Shown one piece after another: positions 10,844 through 20,129 of a stretch of DNA of 64,000 bases (the first letter of the stretch is position 1; the number at the start of each line of letters is the position of its first letter). The notes below the pieces were generated by a model. The model ran no database searches and was not told where the DNA came from. It saw nothing but the letters and a program-made list of their open reading frames with translations. A program made the translations under genes and the position numbers. The DNA lies in NCBI RefSeq assembly GCF_026262505.1, contig NC_067204.1:10945797-11009796 (forward strand), given 5' to 3'. This DNA is from Trichomonas vaginalis G3. Lineage: Eukaryota; Parabasalia; Trichomonadida; Trichomonadidae.

Positions 10844-11446
10844 ATGAGTGAAGAGAAGCCATCAACATCACTTCGCGATTTATTGCATGACAACGCTCCT
10901 CCTACAACACCAATTGTTAAAAAAGTAGCTGCAGGTCCAATTGTTTCAAAAAGATTTACAAAACCATCAATTCCTGAGAATTATCTTGCAATTGCCAATG
11001 CATTTCTTTTAACACCAGATATGGCAGGTCCTACTGATACACCGCTTTCTAATGAAGAACAGCAAAAAATAGATAATGAAGATGTTGAAGTTGTTCAAGA
11101 AACACGTTGCATATGTGGTTTAACACATGGATCATCTGTGCAGATACAATGTGACTCTTGTTTGAAATGGCTTCATGAAGATTGCGTTCATCTTAAAAAT
11201 TCCAAAGATACAAATCCATTCATTTGCATTTACTGCCAATATGAAATTGCTAAATCTGTTAAAGCCTATGTAAGGCAACGCTTGGCATCATTGCTACCAA
11301 AAGCTCAACAATTGGAAGCAGACATTCAGAATGGCCGTCCAACACAATATATGCCAATATGGAACGAGCTGAGTGATATTGTAAACGATATACAAGAAGT
11401 TTTGAAATTAATACCAGAATTATTACATTCCGATGATAACCAATAA
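10844..11446 (+). CDS. PHD-finger protein
   Basis: The protein has 200 residues. A single C4HC3 PHD finger spans about residues 85-128: RCICG, QCDSCLKW, LHEDC and CIYC supply the zinc ligands in the correct order and spacing. The aromatic position after CDSC is Trp, as in histone H3K4me-reading PHD fingers of the Set3/MLL5 type. The N-terminus (SEEKPSTSLRDLLHDN...) is disordered and the C-terminus helical. It is likely a nuclear chromatin reader; the specific complex cannot be told. Confidence 0.8.
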   Translation: MSEEKPSTSLRDLLHDNAPPTTPIVKKVAAGPIVSKRFTKPSIPENYLAIANAFLLTPDMAGPTDTPLSNEEQQKIDNEDVEVVQETRCICGLTHGSSVQIQCDSCLKWLHEDCVHLKNSKDTNPFICIYCQYEIAKSVKAYVRQRLASLLPKAQQLEADIQNGRPTQYMPIWNELSDIVNDIQEVLKLIPELLHSDDNQ

Positions 11447-11683
11447 TCTATACCTTTTGATTTTGTTTATATATTAAAATTAATATAATACTGACTTTAA
11501 TTTTTGAATTTCTTAATTTGATATTTCAAATTTATTTTAAATTTTACATTTTTATGGCCAAATTTTAGTAGCATATCAATATCATTCTATAAAATGATTA
11601 AAAAGATAATATTATTGAATAGATAACAATAAATTTAAAACATAGTAAATATAACACAAATTAATAATGATAAAGTATAAATA

Positions 11684-12793
11684 TTATTTCCCTTTTCTTT
11701 GTTTGGACTGCAGAAGATGCTCCAACTCCCCTCTAAGATCGGCATTTTCGTTCTGCAAGTCAAGAATTTCTTTATCCAGCAGATTAATATCTTCTTGTAG
11801 CTGTTTAATTTCTCTTGTATTCGTTGTTGACTGCGCAAAAGATGTTTTCGTATATGTTAATGTTTGCTCTCCTCTTGTTTTCGCATTATCAATTGAAATT
11901 TTCATTCTTTCTATATCATGCTGAGTGGTTTCCATTTGTTTCTGGTGATGATTTTGGAGCTGTGATAATATCTTTTCCATCGAAGCTATTTTTATTTCAA
12001 TTGTTCTCGATTCTTGCTCTAATCTTTCTTTTTCATTCTTTAATTGCTCTGTTAATGTGGAAATATGCTGATTATACGTTTCATTTCTCTCTTCCATCTC
12101 CTTTTTATAACGATCTAGCTCTATTTGATGTTCCTTTTGTCGTAATTCTACAGTTACAAGACATTCTTCAATTTTAGCGCGAATGCCACGCAATTCTTCA
12201 CGCGAAAGAGATTGTACTTCTGATATTTGATTTTCTAAAAGTTGTATTTTTTGCTCGTTGGCAACTTCTTCAGCTCTTTGCTCTTGATAAATTTTATTTC
12301 TGGTTTGAGTTTGTGTAAGTAGAGCATCACTTTGCTGCTTTTTAATTATTTCTATTTGACTCTTTAAACCATCAACTTTAATCTGCATTTCAAGCTTTAG
12401 TGTTTCAGAATGTTTTTTATTCCATTCTTCAGCAGCAGCTAATTTTCTAGCACACTCATCTTTTAATACTCTCAGTTCTTCTTCATGACTATCAATAAGT
12501 TTCTTGAGCTCTTGCTCATGATTTTCTCGTAAATTTTGAAATTCTTGAGGCTCACCATCTTCTTCCTCTTCATTCTGCTGATTTTCATTTTCAAATTCCT
12601 GCATTTTAAAAGTTTTTGATTGTAATTCTGCTTTTAATTGAGCGTTCTGTTTCTCTGCTAAATCTATTTGACTATTTAATGCTTCAATTTGCTCTCTTTT
12701 TTCTGTTAATGCAAGTGTTGCTTCTTCGTGAAGCTTTTCAAGTCGGGATTGAGTTTTTTCGGCCTTCTTTGTCATTCCCTCCCTTGATTGCAT
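11684..12793 (-). CDS. Long coiled-coil protein
   Basis: The 369-residue product is almost wholly charged heptad repeat sequence, with an acidic interruption near residues 72-85 (NQQNEEEEDGEPQ). It has no membrane segment or catalytic motif. It is probably cytoskeletal or scaffold-like. Orthology is not assignable because coiled coils score non-specifically. A second ATG at residue 7 (MTKKAEK) is an alternative start. It is divergent from the gene at 12855, with about 60 bp between the two ATGs. Confidence 0.75.
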   Translation of the reverse strand: MQSREGMTKKAEKTQSRLEKLHEEATLALTEKREQIEALNSQIDLAEKQNAQLKAELQSKTFKMQEFENENQQNEEEEDGEPQEFQNLRENHEQELKKLIDSHEEELRVLKDECARKLAAAEEWNKKHSETLKLEMQIKVDGLKSQIEIIKKQQSDALLTQTQTRNKIYQEQRAEEVANEQKIQLLENQISEVQSLSREELRGIRAKIEECLVTVELRQKEHQIELDRYKKEMEERNETYNQHISTLTEQLKNEKERLEQESRTIEIKIASMEKILSQLQNHHQKQMETTQHDIERMKISIDNAKTRGEQTLTYTKTSFAQSTTNTREIKQLQEDINLLDKEILDLQNENADLRGELEHLLQSKQRKGK

Positions 12794-12854
12794 TAAATAT
12801 TTAAACGTACACTAATTTCATTCACCCCCTTCTTTTTTGAATTTTATTTATAAA

Positions 12855-13472
12855 ATGTTTCGATATTCACTGAATGTATCAACAAACGAACTAAAAAGTA
12901 AGACAAAGCTGAGTATCAATAAGGATACAACCCCATTTGTTCCATCCAATCGCATACTTCCAGGTGATTTTGTTCCAATTATTATTAATGATGAAATTAC
13001 TTTAAGGAAATGGGGTTTCATCACAGTAAATGAAGAAGTTATTATAACCATCCCAGAAGAAAACTATTCACCAGATATATTTTCATCTTGCTGGATTCCG
13101 CTGACAGGTTATTATATTAGTGACGAAAAAACATGTTTGCTTGTTCATATAGATAAAATGGATGTATTTTATGCTCATGGTGTGATCACAAAAAATTCAG
13201 AGGTATTATTTGTTACACGGGAAGAATTTTGCATGTTACCACAACCTAAGCAAACCCCAATAGTTTCCCTTTCACTTAATCCTTCCGTTGAAAATATTCA
13301 TTTAGATTATCGTCAAATTTCGAAACTTTCACTAAGCAATTCTACATATAATGGAAATAGATGTATTGAAGAGTATATCCCTTTTAAGCAATATAGTGAT
13401 TGCGTGAAAAATATTAACTCAATTATGAAGAAAGTATTCCCTGATTCATCGGTGTTTCTTAATCAACTATAG
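12855..13472 (+). CDS. SRAP/HMCES-like protein lacking the catalytic cysteine
   Basis: The protein has 205 residues from the ATG at 12855 (MFRYSLNVS); upstream in-frame codons lack an ATG. The layout resembles SOS-response-associated peptidases: an MxGRYSL-like start, a PGDFVPII...RKWGFI block like the family's P...VPVI...MRWGL, CWIPLTGYYI like C.IPADGFYEW, and HGVITKN...REEFCMLP like the late TT...HDRMPVIL region. The family's active Cys2, the Glu of GFYEW and the late His are absent. If the assignment is right, this is a non-catalytic DNA-binding relative. The match is by eye and moderate. Confidence 0.5.
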   Translation: MFRYSLNVSTNELKSKTKLSINKDTTPFVPSNRILPGDFVPIIINDEITLRKWGFITVNEEVIITIPEENYSPDIFSSCWIPLTGYYISDEKTCLLVHIDKMDVFYAHGVITKNSEVLFVTREEFCMLPQPKQTPIVSLSLNPSVENIHLDYRQISKLSLSNSTYNGNRCIEEYIPFKQYSDCVKNINSIMKKVFPDSSVFLNQL

Positions 13473-13524
13473 CACAAATAAGTAATCCAATTTAATGAAG
13501 TAACAAATAATGAATTTATTGAAA

Positions 13525-14647
13525 TGAAAGTAGTATGATATGAAGGGTTGTGTGACTTTTTTTGTAAACGTAAGAATTCATGCAATATCGAGCGATTTTG
13601 TATCATTTTTTTTAACATATGAAGTAAAAAATGTATGATTCTTACGGTTTTTATTCTTACGTTTTTGAATAAATCAAGATTTAAAAAATTTTCAAAATTG
13701 TAAGACATTTACACTCAGCCCATACATAATGAAATAAATCATTAAAAAATGTAAGACATTAATTTTAAAATAATTTATTTTTTATCTTTTATAAAAGAAG
13801 CTATATATAGATGATGTCAGATATTCCGCGATTAATTAATTATTTTTGAAGAACTGAGGGTGTCACTACGTCACCATGTCACCAGGTTAATTAACTTCTC
13901 TTAAAAATGATGACAACATGACATTTTGACAACAGGTATGAAAGGAGGTATAAATATAATGGAGTCATAATCAAAGACCTCATAAACGAGTAAAAGAAAT
14001 TAGAAATAATTATTTTCATGAATGAAAAATAAACTTTAAAAATTCATGTCTTACATTTTTGAATAATTTATTTTTTTATTTTGTATGAAATGAGCGTCAA
14101 AACTAACAACGTTAAAAAATTAGGATTCACAAACGAGGAAATAAAGGATATATTAGAGGAGGCGGGTTATGAAGTTGATAAATATTATTTAAGAAATTGT
14201 AAAAAATTCGCGGAGTTATTAAATGATTTAGATTATGATGGAAAAATGAATAAAGATGATGTTATAAATTTCTTATATCCCACATCTGAAGAAGAAAAAC
14301 CTAAAGAACCTGATGTTTTCCCTGAATATTATGAAGAACGAATTAAAGATGATGAATATGATGAAATTGAAAGACTGGAAAAAATAAGAGATGAAATAGA
14401 TGAAAAAATTAAGGAATTAAGAGAAGTTGAAAAATATAATGAAAATGAAGTAGAGGGTTTAATGAATATCCCAGCTTCAGAATCAGAAGTTCAGAAATCT
14501 CATGAAGAAAGATATAAAAATTATTTCTCAGAATCAACACAAAATTTATTAGATGGTGAAATAGACGAAACACTTTCAGAAGAAGGTACTAAATTTATAC
14601 GTAAACATAAGTTACAATTTATTGATAATGAAGAATACCCTTGTATC
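13525..14647. mobile_element. Left flanking remnant of the palindromic element family
   Basis: At 13525-13570 a diverged copy of the element terminus appears (GTGTGTGACTTTTTTTGT). It is followed at about 13735-13850 by the sequence also found at 14820-14940 (CTATATATAGATGATGTCAG, ATTCCGCGATTAATTAA). Then comes a single copy of the module repeated at 17451-18060 (GTCACTACGTCACCATG). This is a related element, or the original end of a larger one, lying in direct orientation before 14648. Confidence 0.6.
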
Positions 14648-14662
14648 TTAGTAGTAGGATAG
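14090..14662 (+). CDS. Acidic element-borne protein of unknown function
   Basis: The ATG at 14090 gives 190 residues; an upstream TTG is not needed. The protein is very acidic with a helical, coiled-coil-prone middle (about residues 85-120). A short N-terminal block (KKLGFTNEEIKDILEEAGYEVD) could be a helical DNA- or protein-binding fold. The last eight codons enter the inverted repeat that starts at 14648. Upstream, TTTATTTTTTTATTTTGTATG closely resembles the promoter of the Maverick minus-strand genes (45.1, 45.8 and 48.1 kb). No family is recognised. Confidence 0.6.
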   Translation: MSVKTNNVKKLGFTNEEIKDILEEAGYEVDKYYLRNCKKFAELLNDLDYDGKMNKDDVINFLYPTSEEEKPKEPDVFPEYYEERIKDDEYDEIERLEKIRDEIDEKIKELREVEKYNENEVEGLMNIPASESEVQKSHEERYKNYFSESTQNLLDGEIDETLSEEGTKFIRKHKLQFIDNEEYPCILVVG

Positions 14663-15242
14663 GGTGGGGTGTGTGACTTTTTTTGTTACGTCTATATATA
14701 GATGAAGGTATATTTTAATGCATCTTCTATATATAGATGATATAAAAATTTTTTCTTACGTTTTTTAAAAGTCATGAATTTGTAAGAAAGTGCGACATTA
14801 TTAAATAAATTAGTAATAAATATTTATATACTAAACACATTAAAAAATTAACATTATTTTTAAAAATAATTTATTTATTTTATCTTACATAAAAGAAGCT
14901 ATATATAGATGATGTCAGATATTCCGCGATTAATTAAACATTGTTTAAATCCTGAATGGGTTAAAGACCTCATAAACGAGTAAAAAATAAACTTCTTACG
15001 CAAAATTAAACGCAAGACTATCAAAAGATAGAGTTGAAAGAGTAATGGTAATGATGAAAAAGAAATTTGATGAGTTCAACATTGAACTTTAAGAAACTAA
15101 TGATTATTTGAATTTATGATATCAATTATCTGATTTATTCTTTCTTCAATCTCTTCTATTCTTTTTGTTAAATCATCTATTTTCATTAATGAGGTGATTC
15201 TTGATTGGGGAATAGATTTCAAACTAACCACTTCTTTTATTT

Positions 15243-16114
15243 GAGATTGGGACAAAGTTGCAATTCGGCACTTTTTGTAAAAAAAATGGGGTCATACTCA
15301 TAATGAATAGAGACTTATAGCCAAGTCTTGATATCATGCAGGGAGAATATACATTGATAAGCAATTATATTTTATAGTAGTAGTATTCAGAAATTCTTAC
15401 AATTTACAATACAATTTTCAAAAATGGATAAAGACTTATAGCCAAGTCTTAATATCATGCAGGGAGAATATACATTGATAAGCAATTATATTTTATAGTA
15501 GTAGTATTCAGAAATTCTTACAATTTACAATACAATTTTCAAAAATGGATAAAGACTAATAGCCAAGTCTTAATATCATGCAGGGAGAATATACATTGAT
15601 AAGCAATTATATTTTATAGTAGTAGTATTCAGAAATTCTTACAATTTACAATACAATTTTCAAAAATAGATAAAGACTAATAGCCAAGTCTTGATATCAT
15701 GCAGGGATAATATACATAGATAAGCAATTATATTTTATAGTAGTAGTATTCAGAAGATCCCGTTCTTCTTCTGTATGGGACACCGCCCTTGACTTCCTGT
15801 TTAATACCAAAAGCAATAAGCTCCTCTAAGTCCACCGAAATCATAAAAATGAAGTGATTTTGAAAAGAGTTAACAAAATTCAAATCACATCAAAAACAAA
15901 AACACATAAAAAATATTTTATTATACTCATTCGAAATTAAAAATAATAAAATTTATATATATTAATTTCATTAAATCAAGGTTAAAAATCTCACCGGAAA
16001 AATAACCTCAGTGTGATAAATTTATCACCGGAAAAATTTACAATAAGGTTAATACCGAAAATATCGAAAAATCAACATTTAAGGTTAATTTAAGAGTATG
16101 CACTTTTGTCACCT
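15243..16114. mobile_element. Non-autonomous, MULE-like insertion
   Basis: The insertion is about 870 bp and is flanked by CTTTTATTT at 15234-15242 and 16119-16127, extendable to 13 bp with one mismatch (ACTTCTTTTATTT and ACTCCTTTTATTT). Comparison with the intact arm defines it. The ends are weakly inverted (GGGACAAAGTTGCAATTC versus GGTGACAAAAGTGCATACTC). A 9-13 bp duplication suggests a Mutator-like element. There is no ORF; four 121-bp tandem repeats fill half of it. Confidence 0.6.
15311..15760. repeat. Four 121-bp tandem repeats
   Basis: Repeat anchors AGACTTATAGCCAAGTCTT or AGACTAATAGCCAAGTCTT lie at 15311, 15432, 15553 and 15674, so the period is exactly 121 bp. Each anchor can form a short AAGACT/AGTCTT stem. 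The fourth copy diverges after about 15750. Confidence 0.95.
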
Positions 16115-16225
16115 ACTCCTTTTATTTTTGAAATTTTGAATCCATCAACTTTAAACATTTTATTCAATTTACATGTTGTCAATTCTTCAAATAATTTTTT
16201 ATTATTAGCATAATAGTCATTAAAT

Positions 16226-17282
16226 TGTTGTAAGACGAGTTACGGAAAGTGAGGTGAACCGAAAAAGTGACACTTATTTGGTCGGATAAATTCCCTATAT
16301 ATTTACTTGTCAAAAAAAATCAGACTTTTTTTGCTTTAAAAAATTTATAAGTTAATTATTGAGAACGAAGGTGAAAGGAAATGGATATCTCTTACCTTTC
16401 ATTCCCTCGAGAAAGTTCAAAAACTTGGGTGCAATCAGAACTGATTGCACCCAAGTTTTTGAACTTTGTATAAGGAATTGTTGGCTATGATGTACTGATC
16501 ATGAATCAGTACATCATAGCCAACAATTCCTTCGCAAACAGCGGGAAACTTTGTCTGAATAGTTTAACATTCAGACAAAGTTTCCGCTGTCAGAGAGGGA
16601 ATGGAAGGGTAAGAGGTATATATTCATAATGTATACCTCTTACCTTTCATTCCCTCGAGAAAGTTCAAAAACTTGGGTGCAATCAGAACTGATTGCACCC
16701 AAGTTTTTGAACTTTGTATAAGGAATTGTTGGCTATGATGTACTGATCATGAATCAGTACATCATAGCCAACAATTCCTTCGCAAACAGCGGGAAACTTT
16801 GTCTGAATAGTTTAACATTCAGACAAAGTTTCCCGCTGTCAGAGAGGGAATGGAAGGGTAAGAGGTATATATTCATAATGTATACCTCTTACCTTTCATT
16901 CCCTCGAGAAAGTTCAAAAACTTGGGTGCAATCAGAACTGATTGCACCCAAGTTTTTGAACTTTGTATAAGGAATTGTTGGCTATGATGTACTGATCATG
17001 AATCAGTACATCATAGCCAACAATTCCTTCGCAAACAGCGGGAAACTTTGTCCGAATAGTTTAACATTCAGACAAAGATGATTTTTTAAATAAGATATAT
17101 ATATATCAGATGATATAAGATGATTTTTTTAAATAAAAATAAAATTTAATTTTTTAATTGTTAAATAAAGAATAGTAAGCTTGACAAGTAATTTAAGTTT
17201 TTGCTTTGTAAAGTTATTTGGTTGGCAAATGCATTGTGTCACTTTTTGTTTGAGTTCACTTTCCGTAATTTGTCTTATGATA
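16226..17282. mobile_element. Terminal-repeat element carrying cloverleaf DNA units
   Basis: The element is 1057 bp and is flanked by AAAT duplications at 16222-16225 and 17283-17286, defined against the intact right-arm gene. The terminal inverted repeats are about 48 bp and imperfect, sharing TTACGGAAAGTGA near the ends and AAAAAGTGACAC inside. It has no ORF of note. The interior is the cloverleaf array at 16386-17078. The superfamily is not recognised. Confidence 0.7.
16386..17078. repeat. Tandem 249-bp units, each a three-armed DNA cloverleaf
   Basis: There are about 2.8 copies, with anchor CTCGAGAAAG at 16406, 16654 and 16903. In copy two, 16632-16656 pairs with 16844-16869 (outer stem, one bulge). 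Inside are three perfect hairpins: 16662-16686 with 16689-16713 (25 bp, loop AA), 16721-16747 with 16753-16779 (27 bp, 5-nt loop) and 16787-16808 with 16817-16838 (22 bp, 8-nt loop). Copy one lacks a C in the third hairpin, and copy three ends after it begins. Function unknown. Confidence 0.95.
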
Positions 17283-17450
17283 AAATTCTTCAACAGATGA
17301 AAAAATTTTTATTTCAGTAATTGGTTTAACAACGTTTATTTTTTGTTGAACATTTTCACTTATTTCTTCCTCCTCTGTTTCATTTATTTTTAAAATCGGT
17401 TTCATTTATCATTAAATAAAAATTAGAATATAAGTGATGAAATATATTTT

Positions 17451-18060
17451 TGAAGAACTGAAGGTGTCACTACGTCACCATGTGTCACTCGGTTAATTAA
17501 CTTCTCTGAAAAAATGAGACAACATGACATTTTGACAACAGTCCTGGAAATAAATTTTATCGTTAATGTTTTGTCAAACATGAGCGTATATCCTTTGTCA
17601 AACATGAACGTAAACACTTTGTCAAACATGAGACAACATGACATTTTGACAACACAGCAGGATTAATGAGGAAGGCACTTATGAATTATTTTTGAAGAAC
17701 TGAAGGTGTCACTACGTCACCATGTGTCACTCGGTTAATTAACTTCTCTGAAAAAATGAGACAACATGACATTTTGACAACAGTCCTGGAAATAAATTTT
17801 ATCGTTAATGTTTTGTCAAACATGAGCGTATATCCTTTGTCAAACATGAACGTAAACACTTTGTCAAACATGAGACAACATGACATTTTGACAACACAGC
17901 AGGATTAATGAGGAAGGCACTTATGAATTATTTTTGAAGAACTGAAGGTGTCACTACGTCACCATGTGTCACTCGGTTAATTAACTTCTCTGAAAAAATG
18001 AGACAACATGACATTTTGACAACAGTCCTGGAAATAAATTTTATCGTTAATGTTTTGTCA
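17451..18060. repeat. 242-bp tandem repeats
   Basis: TGAAGAACTGAAGGTGTCAC recurs at 17451, 17693 and 17935 (third copy partial). Each full unit ends in TTTGTCAAACATGAACGTAA iterons. An inverted single copy at about 18530-18770 belongs to the right arm. Confidence 0.95.
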
Positions 18061-18206
18061 TGATTTCATCGTTAATGCTTTGTCATGACTTCATCGTAAA
18101 CACTTTGTCAAACATGAACGTAAACACTTCATCAAAACTAAACGTAAACACTTCATCGAAACTAAACGTAAACACTTTGTCATGACTTCATCGTAAATGT
18201 TTTGTC

Positions 18207-18506
18207 ATGATTTCTTCGTAATGAGCATAAATGACTAAAAATTATTTCTGCAGTTCATCCGCTACATTATTAACTAATTAACTTCAGACATAAAATATAT
18301 TTAGTTATGATTTCTTCGTAATGAGCATAAATGACTAAAAATTATTTCTGCAGTTCATCCGCTACATTATTAACTAATTAACTTCAGACATAAAATATAT
18401 TTAGTTATGATTTCTTCGTAATGAGCATAAATGACTAAAAATTATTTCTGCAGTTCATCCGCTACATTATTAACTAATTAACTTCAGACATAAAATATAT
18501 TTAGTT
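18207..18506. repeat. Three 100-bp tandem repeats at the palindrome centre
   Basis: ATGATTTCTTCGTAATGAGC begins at 18207, 18307 and 18407. The units include CTGCAGTTCATCCGCTACAT. They form the spacer between the inverted arms. Confidence 0.95.
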
Positions 18507-18811
18507 ACGATGAAGTCATGACAAAGTGTTTACGTTTAGTTTTGATGAAGTGTTTACGTTTAGTTTTGATGAAGTGTTTACGTTCATGTTTGACAAAGTG
18601 TTTACGATGAAGTCATGACAAAGCATTAACGATGAAATCATGACAAAACATTAACGATAAAATTTATTTCCAGGACTGTTGTCAAAATGTCATGTTGTCT
18701 CATTTTTTCAGAGAAGTTAATTAACCGAGTGACACATGGTGACGTAGTGACACCTTCAGTTCTTCAAAAATATATTTCATCACTTATATTCTAATTTTTA
18801 TTTAATGATAA

Positions 18812-19174
18812 ATGAAACCGATTTTAAAAATAAATGAAACAGAGGAGGAAGAAATAAGTGAAAATGTTCAACAAAAAATAAACGTTGTTAAACCAATTAC
18901 TGAAATAAAAATTTTTTCATCTGTTGAAGAATTTAATGACTATTATGCTAATAATAAAAAATTATTTGAAGAATTGACAACATGTAAATTGAATAAAATG
19001 TTTAAAGTTGATGGATTCAAAATTTCAAAAATAAAAGGAGTGGTTAGTTTGAAATCTATTCCCCAATCAAGAATCACCTCATTAATGAAAATAGATGATT
19101 TAACAAAAAGAATAGAAGAGATTGAAGAAAGAATAAATCAGATAATTGATATCATAAATTCAAATAATCATTAG
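18812..19174 (+). CDS. Small acidic coiled-coil protein of the palindromic element
   Basis: An intact 120-residue frame (MKPILKINETEEEE...). It has an acidic N-terminus, a central block FSSVEEFNDYYANNKKLFEE and a C-terminal coiled coil (DDLTKRIEEIEERINQIIDIIN) suited to oligomerisation. The inverted counterpart at 15097-17405 is disrupted. No family is recognised. Retention of an open frame in one arm suggests it is, or recently was, used by the element. Confidence 0.55.
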   Translation: MKPILKINETEEEEISENVQQKINVVKPITEIKIFSSVEEFNDYYANNKKLFEELTTCKLNKMFKVDGFKISKIKGVVSLKSIPQSRITSLMKIDDLTKRIEEIEERINQIIDIINSNNH

Positions 19175-19623
19175 TTTCTTAAAGTTCAATGTTGAACTCA
19201 TCAAATTTCTTTTTCATCATTACCATTACTCTTTCAACTCTATCTTTTGATAGTCTTGCGTTTAATTTTGCGTAAGAAGTTTATTTTTTACTCGTTTATG
19301 AGGTCTTTAACCCATTCAGGATTTAAACAATGTTTAATTAATCGCGGAATATCTGACATCATCTATATATAGCTTCTTTTATGTAAGATAAAATAAATAA
19401 ATTATTTTTAAAAATAATGTTAATTTTTTAATGTGTTTAGTATATAAATATTTATTACTAATTTATTTAATAATGTCGCACTTTCTTACAAATTCATGAC
19501 TTTTAAAAAACGTAAGAAAAAATTTTTATATCATCTATATATAGAAGATGCATTAAAATATACCTTCATCTATATATAGACGTAACAAAAAAAGTCACAC
19601 ACCCCGCCCTATCCTACTACTAA

Positions 19624-20084
19624 TGAACAAATATCATCCATAATAATATACTCATTAGAAAATGCCAATTTTCTAGTGTGTATCAAAAATTTCAAAGTGA
19701 ATTCATTCATTTTAAAATCTGATAAGATATGAAATCATTTTTTTGTAATTATAAGATTGTTTCACATATAATTGTGAAAGCCAAGTGGTAAGAACTACGG
19801 ATATTCTCATTAATAGTAAAAATATTAAGTACATGATATTTCTGGATATCTTATGTTTCACAAGAATAGGCTGAATTCAAGTAATTCATAAATATTTTGT
19901 TGTGTTTGTTCATTTGTTTTTGTGTTGATGTGTATGTGCTGATGTATGTTGTATTTTTATCAAGATATCAGCAAGAAGAAAAATGAAATTTTCATAATCA
20001 ACATTTAACAAATTATTTCAATACTATGTTGATAGTTATGTATATTTTTCGTGTTATTTTAACAGTAATTTCATAGTATTTTTG
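19624..20084. other. Intergenic; includes the start of the eL21 inverted repeat
   Basis: 19624-19863 shows nothing recognised. From 19864 onward the sequence is the outer, non-coding part of the eL21 inverted duplication, about 220 bp of upstream region common to both copies. Confidence 0.6.
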
Positions 20085-20092
20085 TCACTTTT
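20085..20092 (+). promoter_or_regulatory. Initiator of eL21 copy 1
   Basis: TCACTTTT matches the trichomonad Inr (TCA+1 Y). It lies 45 nt before the eL21 ATG at 20130. A nearer, out-of-frame ATG occurs at 20099. Confidence 0.7.
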
Positions 20093-20129
20093 ATCGTCAT
20101 GAAGCGGTTTTGGCCGTCCTTTTTGTCGA

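Larger units (their letters stand above)
15097..17405 (-). pseudogene. Left-arm copy of the 120-residue gene, split by two insertions
   Basis: The reverse strand begins with the same MKPILKINETEEEE start as the intact gene at 18812. It is interrupted after ...FSSVEEF by the element at 16226-17282, resumes, is interrupted again by 15243-16114, and ends at the same stop. The intact right-arm copy gives the pre-insertion sequence for both sites. Confidence 0.85.
14648..19623. mobile_element. Giant palindromic (foldback-type) element
   Basis: The left end (TTAGTAGTAGGATAGGG, then GTGTGTGACTTTTTTTG) is repeated inverted at 19623. The arms pair over about 0.6 kb of ends (14648-15240 with about 19030-19623), then over the 120-residue gene and the 242-bp module to a centre near 18.2 kb. 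The left arm is lengthened by two later insertions (15243-16114 and 16226-17282). Iterons of the TTTGTCAAACATGAACGTAAA type, akin to those of the Mavericks, line the centre. No transposase is encoded, so mobility in trans is inferred. Confidence 0.7.

Noticed and set aside
13463-13708. 81-codon minus-strand ORF after the SRAP-like gene
   Set aside because: Low-complexity Ile/Phe/Asn-rich sequence in an AT-rich spacer next to the element end, no family and no initiator.
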